DNA from: Cohnella endophytica
GTDB taxonomy: Bacteria > Bacillota > Bacilli > Paenibacillales > Paenibacillaceae
Length of the DNA: 64,000 nt
Assembly: GCF_003628305.1 (NCBI RefSeq)
Contig: NZ_RBZM01000005.1
Coordinates: forward strand, 558,001-622,000
Direction of reading: 5' to 3'
The position numbers were made by a program, and so were the translations under genes. The notes beneath the pieces are model-generated. The model did no database searches. It was not told the DNA's origin and saw only the letters and a list, made by a program, of their open reading frames with translations. Shown one piece after another: positions 8,663 to 18,299 of this stretch (within the stretch, counting starts at the first letter, position 1; every line of letters starts with the position of its first letter).

Positions 8663-9259
8663 ATGTTGGTACCTATGGTCGTCGAGCAAACGAATCGCGG
8701 AGAGCGGTCGTACGACATCTATTCTAGGCTCTTAAAGGACCGGATTATTTTTCTCGGAAGCGCGATTGACGACGATGTCGCCAATCTCATTATCGCTCAA
8801 CTGCTGTTCTTGGCAGCGGAAGATCCTGAGAAGGATATCCACCTTTACATTAACTCCCCTGGCGGCTCCGTAACGGCCGGCATGGGAATCTTCGATACGA
8901 TGCAATTCATCAAGCCGGACGTCTCCACGATTTGCGTCGGAATGGCCGCCAGCATGGGCTCTTTGTTGCTCACGGCGGGAGCTCCAGGCAAGCGCTTCGC
9001 GCTTCCGAACAGCGAGATCATGATCCACCAGCCGCTCGGCGGAGTTCGCGGCCAGGCATCCGATATTAAGATTCACGCGGATTGGATCGTCAAGACGAAG
9101 CAGAAGCTTAATCAGATCTACGTCGATCGTACCGGTCAGCCTTATGAGAAAATCGAGCGGGATACCGATCGGGATAATTTCATGAGCGCGGAAGACGCGG
9201 TGCAATACGGCTTGGTCGACAGGGTCATTACGGCTCCGTTGGCGACCGACGGCAAATAA
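8663..9259 (+). CDS. clpP: ATP-dependent Clp protease proteolytic subunit
   Basis: The serine peptidase that forms the tetradecameric chamber used with ClpX and ClpC. The 198-residue product has the catalytic triad Ser97 (GMAASMGS), His122 (MIHQPLGG) and Asp171 (ERDTDRDNF), and begins [20 protein letters not shown] like other ClpP. The ATG is preferred over an upstream in-frame ATG because AAAAGGGG lies just upstream and the family starts here. A possible promoter (ATGACA-17-TAAACT) lies about 60 bases upstream. No CtsR heptad repeat was recognised in the upstream gap. Confidence 0.96.
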   Translation: MLVPMVVEQTNRGERSYDIYSRLLKDRIIFLGSAIDDDVANLIIAQLLFLAAEDPEKDIHLYINSPGGSVTAGMGIFDTMQFIKPDVSTICVGMAASMGSLLLTAGAPGKRFALPNSEIMIHQPLGGVRGQASDIKIHADWIVKTKQKLNQIYVDRTGQPYEKIERDTDRDNFMSAEDAVQYGLVDRVITAPLATDGK

Positions 9260-9334
9260 GTCACTAAGATCCAAGGGCGCATGCCCGGAAATTCCGTCCT
9301 AGGACGATGAAGCGGTTGATTAAGGAGGGTTTAC

Positions 9335-10591
9335 ATGTTTAAATTCAGCGACGAAAAAGGTCAATTAAAATGCTCGTTCTGCGGCAAATCGCAGGATCAG
9401 GTTCGTAAGTTGGTAGCCGGACCCGGCGTCTATATATGCGATGAGTGCATCGAATTGTGTACCGAGATCGTGGAAGAGGAGCTCGGACACGAAGAAGAGC
9501 TCGATCTGAAGGATATTCCCAAACCGAAGGATATCCGCAACATTCTCGATCAGTACGTAATCGGCCAAGAGCAAGCGAAGAAATCGTTGTCCGTAGCCGT
9601 ATACAACCACTACAAACGCATCAATTCCCAAGCCAAGATCGAAGACGTCGAGCTCCAGAAGAGCAACATCATGCTCGTCGGACCGACCGGTTCGGGTAAA
9701 ACGCTGCTAGCCCAAACGATGGCCAAAATTCTGAACGTTCCGTTCGCGATCGCGGATGCCACTTCCTTGACGGAAGCCGGATACGTGGGCGAAGACGTCG
9801 AGAATATTTTGCTGAAGCTGATCCAAGCCGCCGATTATGACGTGGAGAAAGCGGAACGCGGTATTATCTATATCGATGAAATCGATAAAGTAGCGCGCAA
9901 ATCCGAGAATCCGTCGATTACTCGCGACGTTTCCGGCGAAGGCGTTCAACAAGCGTTACTCAAAATTCTCGAAGGAACGGTAGCTTCCGTACCTCCGCAA
10001 GGCGGACGCAAGCATCCTCATCAAGAATTCATCCAGATCGACACGACGAATATTTTGTTCATCTGCGGAGGCGCGTTCGATGGCCTCGAGCAGTTGATCA
10101 AACGCCGTATCGGCAAGAAAGTCATCGGATTCAGTTCCGTTCTGGAAGGTCAGAAGGATATGAAGCCGGGCGAGTACTTGTCCCTTGCGCAACCGGAAGA
10201 TTTGCTGAAATTCGGATTGATTCCGGAGTTCGTCGGCCGTCTGCCGGTCATCTCGACGCTCGAACCGCTTGATGAGCCTGCTTTGGTCCGTATTTTGTCG
10301 GAACCGAAAAATGCCCTTATCAAGCAGTATCAGAAGCTGCTCGAGATGGATAACGTGAAGCTTGAGTTCGATGGCGGCGCGCTCGAAGAAATCGCGCGCG
10401 AAGCAATCAAGCGGAACACGGGAGCGCGGGGATTGCGTGCGATCATCGAGGGCGTCATGCTCGACGTGATGTACGAAGTCCCGTCCCGCGACGATGTCGT
10501 GACTTGTCTCGTGACCGAGAAGGTCATCAAAGACAAGAGCGCGCCCGAGCTTACGACGAAAAAGGGCAAGAAAAAAGAAGAGAGCGCGTAA
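9335..10591 (+). CDS. clpX: ATP-dependent Clp protease ATPase subunit ClpX
   Basis: AAA+ unfoldase that delivers substrates to ClpP. The 418-residue product has an N-terminal zinc-binding domain (CSFCGKSQ near residue 13 and CDECIELC near 35), Walker A GPTGSGKT, Walker B IIYIDEID, and the sensor-2 region [25 protein letters not shown] precedes the ATG. It lies 75 bp after clpP with no terminator between them, so the two subunits are probably co-transcribed. Confidence 0.97.
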   Translation: MFKFSDEKGQLKCSFCGKSQDQVRKLVAGPGVYICDECIELCTEIVEEELGHEEELDLKDIPKPKDIRNILDQYVIGQEQAKKSLSVAVYNHYKRINSQAKIEDVELQKSNIMLVGPTGSGKTLLAQTMAKILNVPFAIADATSLTEAGYVGEDVENILLKLIQAADYDVEKAERGIIYIDEIDKVARKSENPSITRDVSGEGVQQALLKILEGTVASVPPQGGRKHPHQEFIQIDTTNILFICGGAFDGLEQLIKRRIGKKVIGFSSVLEGQKDMKPGEYLSLAQPEDLLKFGLIPEFVGRLPVISTLEPLDEPALVRILSEPKNALIKQYQKLLEMDNVKLEFDGGALEEIAREAIKRNTGARGLRAIIEGVMLDVMYEVPSRDDVVTCLVTEKVIKDKSAPELTTKKGKKKEESA

Positions 10592-10656
10592 CGGGAGCAG
10601 GACGAAAGCCGCCAGATGGCCTTTCGGCCGCGCGGAGTTCGCCTAGATTGCCGGTT

Positions 10657-10680
10657 CCACCCCGCCCATGTGCGGGGTGG
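10657..10680 (+). promoter_or_regulatory. GC-rich hairpin in the clpX-ispG gap
   Basis: A perfect 9-bp stem, CCACCCCGC/GCGGGGTGG, with a 6-base loop lies 30 bases before the ispG start. No T run follows, so it is not a standard terminator. It may affect mRNA stability or ispG translation. Confidence 0.5.
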
Positions 10681-10709
10681 ACTTTGGCGTATACAGGGGA
10701 GAAAACATT

Positions 10710-11810
10710 ATGTACAAACGTACCGATACCGTAGCCGTGAAGGTCGGGGAGTTAACGATCGGCGGCAATAACCAAGTCATCTTGCAAAGCATGTGCACGA
10801 CGAAGACGGCGGATGTCGAAGCTACCGTAGCCGAGATCAAGCGGTTGGAGGAAGCGGGCTGCCAGCTCGTTCGCGTGACCGTTAACAATAAAGAAGCGGC
10901 CGAAGCGATCAAAGAAATCAAGCGTCGGATCAGCATCCCGCTCGTCGCGGATATCCATTTCGATTACCGGCTTGCCTTGCTAGCCATCGAGAACGGAATC
11001 GACAAGGTCCGGATCAATCCGGGCAACATCGGCCGCAGGGAGAAAGTAGAAGCCGTCGTTAAAGCGTGCAAGGAACGCGGAATCCCGATTCGTATCGGCG
11101 TTAACGCGGGCTCCCTGGAAAACCATTTGCTGGAGAAGTACGGATACCCTACGGCCGACGCGATGGTAGAGAGCGCTTTGTTCCATATCGGCATTCTCGA
11201 AGAACTCGATTTTCACGATATTATCGTTTCTCTTAAAGCATCCGACGTTCCGATGGCTATCGAAGCCTACACGAAAGCGGCCGAAGTGATCCGTTATCCG
11301 TTGCATCTCGGCATTACCGAAGCGGGAACTTTGTTCTCCGGAACGATCAAGAGCTCCGCGGGTCTCGGGGTGCTTCTCAACCATGGAATCGGCAATACGA
11401 TGAGAATCTCGTTAAGCGCGGATCCGGTAGAAGAGATCAAAGCGGCTCGCGAACTATTGAAAGTATTCGGGTTGATTACGGATGCGCCGACGCTGATCTC
11501 TTGTCCGACTTGCGGCAGGCTGGATATCGATTTGTTCGCGGTAGCGAACGAGGTGGAGGAATATTTGTCGAAACTGAAAGTGCCGATTAAAGTATCCGTC
11601 CTCGGTTGCGCGGTTAACGGTCCGGGCGAAGCGCGGGAAGCCGACATCGGCATCGCAGGCGCGCGGGGAGAAGGGATGTTGTTCCGTTACGGCGAGATGA
11701 TTCGCAAAGTGCCGGAAGCCGACCTCGTCAGCGAGCTGAAAAAAGAAATCGACCAGATCGTAGCGTCCTATTCGGAGACCGGCGTTATTCCGGGGCGCAA
11801 ACATGGATAA
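10710..11810 (+). CDS. ispG: 4-hydroxy-3-methylbut-2-enyl-diphosphate synthase (flavodoxin)
   Basis: Iron-sulphur enzyme of the MEP isoprenoid pathway; makes HMBPP from methylerythritol cyclodiphosphate. The 366-residue protein has the TIM-barrel start [18 protein letters not shown]. Its C-terminal domain carries the [4Fe-4S] cysteines in [14 protein letters not shown] and [18 protein letters not shown]. The ATG follows AGGGGAGA. The stop overlaps the start of the lipoprotein gene, implying translational coupling. In B. subtilis ispG is not next to clpX, so this block interrupts the familiar clpX-lonB order. Confidence 0.96.
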   Translation: MYKRTDTVAVKVGELTIGGNNQVILQSMCTTKTADVEATVAEIKRLEEAGCQLVRVTVNNKEAAEAIKEIKRRISIPLVADIHFDYRLALLAIENGIDKVRINPGNIGRREKVEAVVKACKERGIPIRIGVNAGSLENHLLEKYGYPTADAMVESALFHIGILEELDFHDIIVSLKASDVPMAIEAYTKAAEVIRYPLHLGITEAGTLFSGTIKSSAGLGVLLNHGIGNTMRISLSADPVEEIKAARELLKVFGLITDAPTLISCPTCGRLDIDLFAVANEVEEYLSKLKVPIKVSVLGCAVNGPGEAREADIGIAGARGEGMLFRYGEMIRKVPEADLVSELKKEIDQIVASYSETGVIPGRKHG

Positions 11811-12297
11811 GCTTAAGAAAATAACGTTTGCCGTCCTTGGCGCGGGAGCGCTCGTGCTCGCCGGTTGCGCTGCCAAGGAGAACAAGCAAGCGGATAGCCA
11901 TATTAGTCACGCGGCGAACGGGGACATTAGGGAGATTACCGCTTCGGCGGATAAACTCCCTTCTTTCCTCGCGAAGCAACCGACTGCCGTCCAAGTCGCT
12001 TATCAAGTGGCGGGCAAGTTAGGGGGCACGTTACAGTGGATTCCTTGTTATTGCGGCTGCGGTGAAAGCGCCGGACATGAAAGCAATTTGAATTGCTTTA
12101 TTCATGAGACGCGAGAAGACGGCTCGATTGAATGGGACGATCATGGCACGAGATGCAACGTTTGCCTTCAGATCGCCATGGAAACCGCCCAATTGAAAGA
12201 ACAAGGCAAGTCGAACTTGGAGATCAGACAATATATCGACAGCAAATACAGCAAGGGTTACGCCGCTCCGACGGACACTCCGATGCCTCTGAGCTAA
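11803..12297 (+). CDS. PCYCGC-motif lipoprotein
   Basis: A 164-residue secreted lipoprotein. A type II signal ([22 protein letters not shown]) places lipidated Cys22 outside the membrane. The mature part contains [21 protein letters not shown], then CNVCLQIA and ends [18 protein letters not shown]. This Cys-rich domain family is known by its PCYCGC motif and has no established function; the six clustered cysteines suggest metal or disulphide chemistry. Its 8-bp overlap with ispG suggests co-expression. Confidence 0.88.
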   Translation: MDKLKKITFAVLGAGALVLAGCAAKENKQADSHISHAANGDIREITASADKLPSFLAKQPTAVQVAYQVAGKLGGTLQWIPCYCGCGESAGHESNLNCFIHETREDGSIEWDDHGTRCNVCLQIAMETAQLKEQGKSNLEIRQYIDSKYSKGYAAPTDTPMPLS

Positions 12298-12324
12298 TCG
12301 GAACGAAATGCGGGATGATGAATA

Positions 12325-15300
12325 ATGGTTCGTACAGGCGACGCGAGAGAGTTCTCGCTCGATAAGCAAACGATTCAAGAGTTATGCGGACCGGCTTCTT
12401 TCATGAGAGGCGAAGCGTATTTGCGCGCGGGTCAAGTCGTGTCCGTGAAGAAGGAACCCGGCGAATCCGGTTACCGGGCAGTCGTCAAAGGCACCAACGG
12501 TAATCGTTACGGCGTGGAAATCGCAAGCCATAATTCCGGCGAGATCGCGGCTTCCTGCGAATGCTCGGCCTATGCGCCGCTCGCGTATTGCAAACATATC
12601 GCAGCCGTGCTATTGAAGCTCTCCGACGATGCGGAGGGGCAGGAGTCGGATGAGGATGAGGCCATAACCGAGAAGGACGCCCATCTGACGAAGCAGGTTA
12701 TTTTTCTATACGACCGCGTCTTGTCCAGGCAGGCGGCGAACAGCGAACCCGAGGAGTACGAGGACGATCTGATGGACGCGACGCCTCTAGAGGTGGAATA
12801 TGCGTGCAAGATCATGAAGAGCTTCTCGAACAAGCCTATGTTCGCGGTTTCTTTGAAGATCGGATTATCCAGAATGTATATCGTGCAGAAGATCAAAGAT
12901 TTCCTGAAGAACGTCGATTCGGGCACTTCGATGTCGTTTGCGAAGCATTTTTCGTACGACCCCTCGGAGCACGTGTTCAAGGAGCACGATGAACAGTTTA
13001 TCCGGTTATTGATCGAAGCCATGCGCGCCGAGGAGCTGTACAAGGATCTGTTCCATTCCTTCTCTTCTTATTCTTACAGGGAAGAAAGGATGCTCGTCAT
13101 TCCTCCGGCCATCTGGGAGAAAATAATGCCGCTGCTCGAGCGCGTGAACATCAGCTTCGAGGATAAGCATGCCGGTATTCATCGCATGGAGTTAATGGAC
13201 GGGAAGCTCCCCATAGCCGCGCAGCTTAACAAAGCGGGAAGCCAAGGCTACCAGCTGGAAATCGAAGGACTTAAGCATTCGACCTTCATGGACAACTACG
13301 GGGTGGCCGTCGTAGGCGGGCTGCTCTTCAAAGCCGATCCGGAGCAATTGAAACGGATTACGGATTTGAAAAAAATGTTCCACTACGAGAAAAGCACGCG
13401 TCTGCTCATCACTTCGGATCAGATCGAGCCGTTTATCGACCGCGTCGTTCGCGGTTTAAAGCAATTCGTCAACGTGGAGATCTCGCCGCAAATCGCGGAC
13501 AGGATCGTTAATCCGCCGTTGAATGCACGTCTCTATTTGGAATTCGAAGACGATAGGCTGCTTGCGCGGCTGGAATACGTATACGGGGATATCGTCATCA
13601 CGCCTTTGCCGCAACGGGCGATGAAGAACGCGAGGGACGACGTCATTCTCATGCGGGATCTCGATCGGGAGAATCGCATTATGGCGTTAATCGAACGGGC
13701 TTCGTTTAAGTTCAACGGCAAAGACGTGTACTTGGACCAAGAAGACGACTTATACGATTTCTTGTACGGAATATTGCCGCAGCTAGGCGATGACGTCGAA
13801 GTGCTCGCGACGGATTCCGTCAAGACGGTCATGCGTACGGTCGCATACGAGCCGAAGGCGCGTCTGGACGTCGACGTCGGGACGAACTGGCTGGAAGTGT
13901 CCTTTGACATGGAAGGCATGGAAGAGCAGGAAATCCAGCATTTGCTTCGTAATCTTGTGGAGAAGAAAAAGTATTATCGTTTGCCTAGCGGGCAATTTTT
14001 GTCCCTGGAGCAGGAGAGCTTCCGGGAAATCAACCGGCTGTTCGACGAGCTCGACTTAAAGAAGCCGGATATGAGCGGCAACCGGATTCAGATGCCTGCC
14101 GTCAGGGGTTTTCAACTGATGGACCAATTCGGAAAGCGATCGTCCGGCATTGCGCTAGGCAAGACGCTCCGCAAGCTGTGGGATAATCTGCGGAATCCCG
14201 ACAATCTGGATTTCGATATTCCTTCGGGATTGGAACCTGTGCTGAGGGATTACCAGAAGTACGGTTTTCAATGGTTAAAGACGTTGTCCCACTACCGTCT
14301 GGGCGGAATTCTCGCCGACGATATGGGCTTAGGGAAGACGATTCAGAGCATTGCCTATATCCTATCCGGCAAAAATTCGGCCGAGGAGGAGGGCGTCGAG
14401 CCTTCTCCCGTGTTAATCGTCTCGCCAGCGTCCCTGATCTACAACTGGGAGCGGGAATGCCACAAGTTCGCGCCGGAGCTTCGGACGGTCGTCGCGGCCG
14501 GAGATCGCCAAGAGCGAAGCGAGCTCATGTCCGACATGAAGGATGCGGATGTATGGATTACTTCGTATCCGCTTCTTCGCCGAGACATCGAATGGTACGA
14601 GAAGCAACAATTCCGCACGTTATTCCTGGACGAAGCGCAGGCCATCAAGAACCATGCTTCCTTGACCTCGAACGCGGTAAGGCGTCTGCGGGCGGGGCAA
14701 AGGTTCGCGCTGACGGGAACCCCGATCGAAAACTCGCTCGACGAGTTATGGTCGATCTTCGACGCGATATTCCCGGGATTATTCAGCGGGAAGAAATCTT
14801 TCTCCGAGCTGTCCCGGGACAAGGTGGCGCGCATCGTTCGGCCGTTCATTCTGCGCAGGCTGAAGAGCGAAGTCTTGAAGGAACTGCCGGATAAGATCGA
14901 GAGCGTTCAGCCGTCCGAGCTTACGACGGAACAGAAGCAGCTCTATCTAGCTTATCTGGAGAAACTTCAGTCCGACATCGTCAAGGATTTGGCCGAAGAA
15001 GGCGGGTTCCAGCGTAACCGCATGAAAATACTCGCGGGACTCACCCGTCTGAGGCAGCTGTGCTGTCATCCCGCGCTGTTCCTCGAAGGCTACGAAGGAA
15101 CTTCGGGCAAGCTGGAGCAGTTGCTGGAGATTATCGAGGAATGCCAAGGAAGCAGTAAGCGAATGCTCATTTTCTCCCAATTCACTTCGATGCTGGGCAT
15201 CATCCGCCAAGAGCTGGAAAGTCGCGAGCTGCCCTATTTCTATTTGGACGGCTCGACCCCGGCAGACCAACGGTTGGCGATGTGCGACGAGTTCAACGGA

Positions 15301-15624
15301 GGAGCGAAAGATATTTTCCTTATCTCCTTGAAGGCGGGCGGAACTGGACTTAACTTGACGGGGGCGGATACGGTCGTATTGTTCGATCTATGGTGGAATC
15401 CCGCGGTAGAGCAACAAGCGGCGGACAGGGCGCACCGCATCGGCCAGAAGAAGGTCGTTCAAGTTATCAAGCTCGTGGCTCAAGGGACGATCGAAGAGAA
15501 GATGCTGGAGCTGCAGCAACGGAAGAAGGATCTCATAGACGAAGTAATTCAATCGGGCGAGACCGCGCTTTCGACGCTGTCGGAGGACGATATTCGCGAG
15601 TTGCTGGAGATTAAACGAGGCTAA
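12325..15624 (+). CDS. SNF2-family helicase with N-terminal SWIM zinc finger
   Basis: A 1099-residue DNA or RNA translocase. A SWIM zinc finger near residue 77 has the pattern CECSAYAPLAYCKH. A long middle region corresponds to the bacterial SNF2-associated domain. The motor shows Walker A DDMGLGKT (about 665), DEAQ box FLDEAQAIKN (about 768), motif III LTGTPIENSLDELWSIFD, and motif VI QQAADRAHRIGQKK (about 1033). Bacterial members are broadly linked to transcription or genome maintenance; no specific role is shown here. The ribosome site is weak. It follows the lipoprotein gene after 27 bp and is followed by a bidirectional terminator. Confidence 0.92.
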   Translation: MVRTGDAREFSLDKQTIQELCGPASFMRGEAYLRAGQVVSVKKEPGESGYRAVVKGTNGNRYGVEIASHNSGEIAASCECSAYAPLAYCKHIAAVLLKLSDDAEGQESDEDEAITEKDAHLTKQVIFLYDRVLSRQAANSEPEEYEDDLMDATPLEVEYACKIMKSFSNKPMFAVSLKIGLSRMYIVQKIKDFLKNVDSGTSMSFAKHFSYDPSEHVFKEHDEQFIRLLIEAMRAEELYKDLFHSFSSYSYREERMLVIPPAIWEKIMPLLERVNISFEDKHAGIHRMELMDGKLPIAAQLNKAGSQGYQLEIEGLKHSTFMDNYGVAVVGGLLFKADPEQLKRITDLKKMFHYEKSTRLLITSDQIEPFIDRVVRGLKQFVNVEISPQIADRIVNPPLNARLYLEFEDDRLLARLEYVYGDIVITPLPQRAMKNARDDVILMRDLDRENRIMALIERASFKFNGKDVYLDQEDDLYDFLYGILPQLGDDVEVLATDSVKTVMRTVAYEPKARLDVDVGTNWLEVSFDMEGMEEQEIQHLLRNLVEKKKYYRLPSGQFLSLEQESFREINRLFDELDLKKPDMSGNRIQMPAVRGFQLMDQFGKRSSGIALGKTLRKLWDNLRNPDNLDFDIPSGLEPVLRDYQKYGFQWLKTLSHYRLGGILADDMGLGKTIQSIAYILSGKNSAEEEGVEPSPVLIVSPASLIYNWERECHKFAPELRTVVAAGDRQERSELMSDMKDADVWITSYPLLRRDIEWYEKQQFRTLFLDEAQAIKNHASLTSNAVRRLRAGQRFALTGTPIENSLDELWSIFDAIFPGLFSGKKSFSELSRDKVARIVRPFILRRLKSEVLKELPDKIESVQPSELTTEQKQLYLAYLEKLQSDIVKDLAEEGGFQRNRMKILAGLTRLRQLCCHPALFLEGYEGTSGKLEQLLEIIEECQGSSKRMLIFSQFTSMLGIIRQELESRELPYFYLDGSTPADQRLAMCDEFNGGAKDIFLISLKAGGTGLNLTGADTVVLFDLWWNPAVEQQAADRAHRIGQKKVVQVIKLVAQGTIEEKMLELQQRKKDLIDEVIQSGETALSTLSEDDIRELLEIKRG

Positions 15625-15634
15625 TCGAAGATAG

Positions 15635-15681
15635 GAGAAAAAAGCTGTTCGCGACGTAAAGTCCGCGGACAGCTTTTTCTC
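15635..15681. terminator. Bidirectional terminator
   Basis: GAGAAAAAAGCTGT and CGCG pair with CGCGGACAGCTTTTTCTC. A and T runs on both flanks suit the convergent helicase and MFS genes. Confidence 0.85.
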
Positions 15682-15689
15682 GTTACAAG

Positions 15690-17162
15690 CTAAGATCGAT
15701 TTGTCTCTGCTGCGGCCAATGTCGATCGCGAAGCGGCAGAATTGTTGCGAAGCAGGAAAACGGAGATGACGCCGCCGGCTAGGCAGACGACCGACGCAAG
15801 AAAAAGCGCGGATCCCATCCCGTCGATAAACGGGGATACGGCGGCATCCGCTGCACCGGTGACAGCCCCGGCGTTATGCGGTCCCGCGATCAACGAACCC
15901 GACAGGGCGACCGCAACGACCGCGCTGAGTTGGCGGAACGTGTTGGCGATGCCCGAAGCTGCTCCGGCATTCGCCGGAGGCATCGACGTCATAAGCGCGA
16001 TCGTCGCCGACGTGCCGACGATCGCAACCCCGATACCTAGCAAGGCAAGAGCCCAACCATAACTAGCGTACCCGCTGTCCGCGTCGATTCCTGTCATAGC
16101 GAACAGGGCAGCGGCCGCGAGCAATGACCCGAATGGGACCAGCGTTCTCGGTGAAATACGCTGAGCTAGCGAGCTTGCAAAGCTGGAGGCGATCATAATG
16201 CTGACGGTAAGCGCCAGGAACCGCACGCCCGTATCGATCGCCGACAAACCATTCACGTTCTGCAAGTAGAGCGTGAGCAGGAAGAGGACGCCGAATAACC
16301 CGAAGAAGGCAGTGAAGTTGACTAAGCATGCCGCGAGGAATATGCGGTTGCGGAAAAGCCTTAAAGGCAGCAAAGGCGAGGGATGCCGAAGCTCCCAGGC
16401 GACGAATGCCAGTAACGATAGAGCGGACAAAGCGAATGAGCCAATAATAATCGAATCGTTCCAACCGCGCGAATTGCCTTCGATCATCCCGAACGTTAGA
16501 GCGGCAATGCAGAGAATGATCAAGCTTTGCCCAAGCCAGTCGATCGATCGGGAGCCGTCCGCGGGCGTTGCCTTCATCTTGGCGATCAAGGCCAGACTAA
16601 CGATCGCCCCGATCGGAAGGTTGACCCAGAATACGCTTTGCCAGCCTTGCGCTTCGACTAGCCAACCTCCGGCGACGGGTCCCGCGGCGAGCGCGACGCC
16701 CCCGAGCGCAGCCCATATGCCGATCGCTTTCGCTCGCGCCGCCGGTTCGTCGTACATGCCGCGTATGACCGCAAGCGATACCGGGATAACGACGGAACCG
16801 AACGCGCCTTGCAGCGCGCGTCCGATGAGCAAGACGTCTATGGAAGGAGCGACCGCGCATAGGACGGAACTTAGGGTGAAGCCGATTAAGCCCGCGAGAA
16901 AGACTTTTTTATGTCCTAAGGCGTCTCCGATCGTACCGGCCGTAAGCAGTAAACAGGCGAACGCGATCGCATAGGCGTCGATGACCCATTGCAGTTCGTG
17001 CATTCCCGTGCCGAGATCCCGTTGGATGTTCGGCAAAGCGACATTGACGATCGTACCGTCCAAATAAATCATGAATACCCCGAAACACAATAAGAACAGA
17101 GAGAAACCCTTGCGTTCCCCATGCGAATTCGAAGTATCCGCTGCTTTCAAACTCATATTCAT
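15690..17162 (-). CDS. MFS drug-export-type permease, DHA2 (14-helix) family
   Basis: A 490-residue membrane transporter with about 14 hydrophobic helices, as in EmrB/QacA-type proton antiporters. Motif D1, LDGTIVNVALPNIQRDLG, follows the first helix; motif A lies in GTIGDALGHKKVFLAG; motif C-like glycines follow in ALGGVALAAGPVAGGWL. The substrate is unknown. Two ATGs six bases apart could serve; GGAAGG lies 5 bases before the first. It is divergent from a LysR-type gene, the usual arrangement for a regulated exporter. Confidence 0.88.
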   Translation of the reverse strand: MNMSLKAADTSNSHGERKGFSLFLLCFGVFMIYLDGTIVNVALPNIQRDLGTGMHELQWVIDAYAIAFACLLLTAGTIGDALGHKKVFLAGLIGFTLSSVLCAVAPSIDVLLIGRALQGAFGSVVIPVSLAVIRGMYDEPAARAKAIGIWAALGGVALAAGPVAGGWLVEAQGWQSVFWVNLPIGAIVSLALIAKMKATPADGSRSIDWLGQSLIILCIAALTFGMIEGNSRGWNDSIIIGSFALSALSLLAFVAWELRHPSPLLPLRLFRNRIFLAACLVNFTAFFGLFGVLFLLTLYLQNVNGLSAIDTGVRFLALTVSIMIASSFASSLAQRISPRTLVPFGSLLAAAALFAMTGIDADSGYASYGWALALLGIGVAIVGTSATIALMTSMPPANAGAASGIANTFRQLSAVVAVALSGSLIAGPHNAGAVTGAADAAVSPFIDGMGSALFLASVVCLAGGVISVFLLRNNSAASRSTLAAAETNRS

Positions 17163-17220
17163 TCCATCCTTCCAACCTATCGGCGATCGGATGCGTCCAT
17201 CCGTGGATTGATTGTAAAAC

Positions 17221-17249
17221 TTGACAATACATAATGTCTAATTTATTGT
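17221..17249 (+). promoter_or_regulatory. Putative promoter of the LysR-type gene
   Basis: TTGACA, a 17-base spacer and TATTGT. It lies in the 143-bp AT-rich gap between the divergent MFS and LysR genes, where a LysR operator would be expected. Confidence 0.5.
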
Positions 17250-17305
17250 TCTCATCATATAAATTAATCTTGTGCATGAGTTCAATAGGAGGCTACCGAT
17301 CGCGA

Positions 17306-18208
17306 ATGGAACTGAACCAAATGGAGTACTTTCTGACCGTCGCCCGTTCCGAGCACGTTACCCGGGCGGCGGAAGCGCTCAATATGACGCAGCCGGCGTT
17401 AAGCCATTCCTTGGCGAAATTAGAGGAGGAGCTCGGCGTTCAATTGTTCGAGCGAAGCGGGCGGAACGTTCAGTTGAATCGTTACGGCAAGCTGTTCGCA
17501 AGAAGGGTGGAGGCCGCCCTCGAGCAGATTCGGATCGGGAAACGGGAGCTCGCCGAGCTTGCGGACCCGGACACCGGACTCGTCTCCCTAGCTTATTTGA
17601 ATATTCTAGGCAGCGAAGTGGTGCCTCAGCTTATCCGCGCCTTCCAGCAATCTCATCCGGGCATACGGTTCCGGTTAGAACAAGGCAATCACGAGATGAT
17701 CCGCGAATCCTTGGAATCCGGAGAGAGCGATCTTGGCATGACTTGTCCGGGATCGAACGAAATCGGCCTATCGCAACTCCCCTTGTTCACGAGGCCAATG
17801 TACGCCGTCGTTCCTTCCGGACACCATCTGGATGGACGCAAGCAAGTGCATTTGGCGGAATTGGAAGGCGAACCGTTCATCGAACAAAGCTCTAACTGCG
17901 GGTTTCGGGCATCGCTGGAGCTTGCTTACCGCCGAACCGGATTCGAACCGAGCGTCAAATACCGCGCGGAAGATTTGCAGACGGTCGCCGGCTTTGTGTC
18001 AGCGGGCTTCGGGGTTGCGTTGCTGCCTGCTTCGGCCGGACTAAAACTGCCCAACATGCATTGGATAGCCATAAAGGACAAGGATTGTAAATGCGACGTC
18101 GTGCTGGTAAGGAAAGATAAACGCTATTTATCGCCCGCGGTTAAGCTCTTTCGGGATTTCGCGATCGAATACTGCAATCAGAAGGAAAAAGCGCGCCATG
18201 GTGACTAA
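17306..18208 (+). CDS. LysR-family transcriptional regulator
   Basis: A 300-residue regulator. The start is set at MELNQMEYFLTVARSEHVTRAA because this is where the family's winged helix begins; the frame stays open 24 codons further upstream and AGGAGG sits 13 bases before this ATG. The helix-turn-helix is TRAAEALNMTQPALSHSLAKLEEELG, followed by a periplasmic-binding-like effector domain (about 90-295). From the divergent layout I infer control of the MFS exporter. The inducer is unknown. Confidence 0.9.
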   Translation: MELNQMEYFLTVARSEHVTRAAEALNMTQPALSHSLAKLEEELGVQLFERSGRNVQLNRYGKLFARRVEAALEQIRIGKRELAELADPDTGLVSLAYLNILGSEVVPQLIRAFQQSHPGIRFRLEQGNHEMIRESLESGESDLGMTCPGSNEIGLSQLPLFTRPMYAVVPSGHHLDGRKQVHLAELEGEPFIEQSSNCGFRASLELAYRRTGFEPSVKYRAEDLQTVAGFVSAGFGVALLPASAGLKLPNMHWIAIKDKDCKCDVVLVRKDKRYLSPAVKLFRDFAIEYCNQKEKARHGD

Positions 18209-18213
18209 TTGTG

Positions 18214-18262
18214 CCGGGATTCGGGCAATACTACCAAGTAGAGCCCGGGTACCGGTTTTTTT
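18214..18262 (+). terminator. Terminator of the LysR-type gene
   Basis: Two stem blocks (CCGG/CCGG and CGGGC/GCCCG) are separated by an internal loop, with TTTTTTT directly after. Confidence 0.7.
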
Positions 18263-18299
18263 ATCTTACCCGAGGGCATGACCGGGGAGGATGAAAAGG

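Noticed and set aside
16273..16974. 233-residue + strand frame inside the MFS gene
   Set aside because: The minus-strand MFS protein has clear helices and motifs; this frame is its complement.
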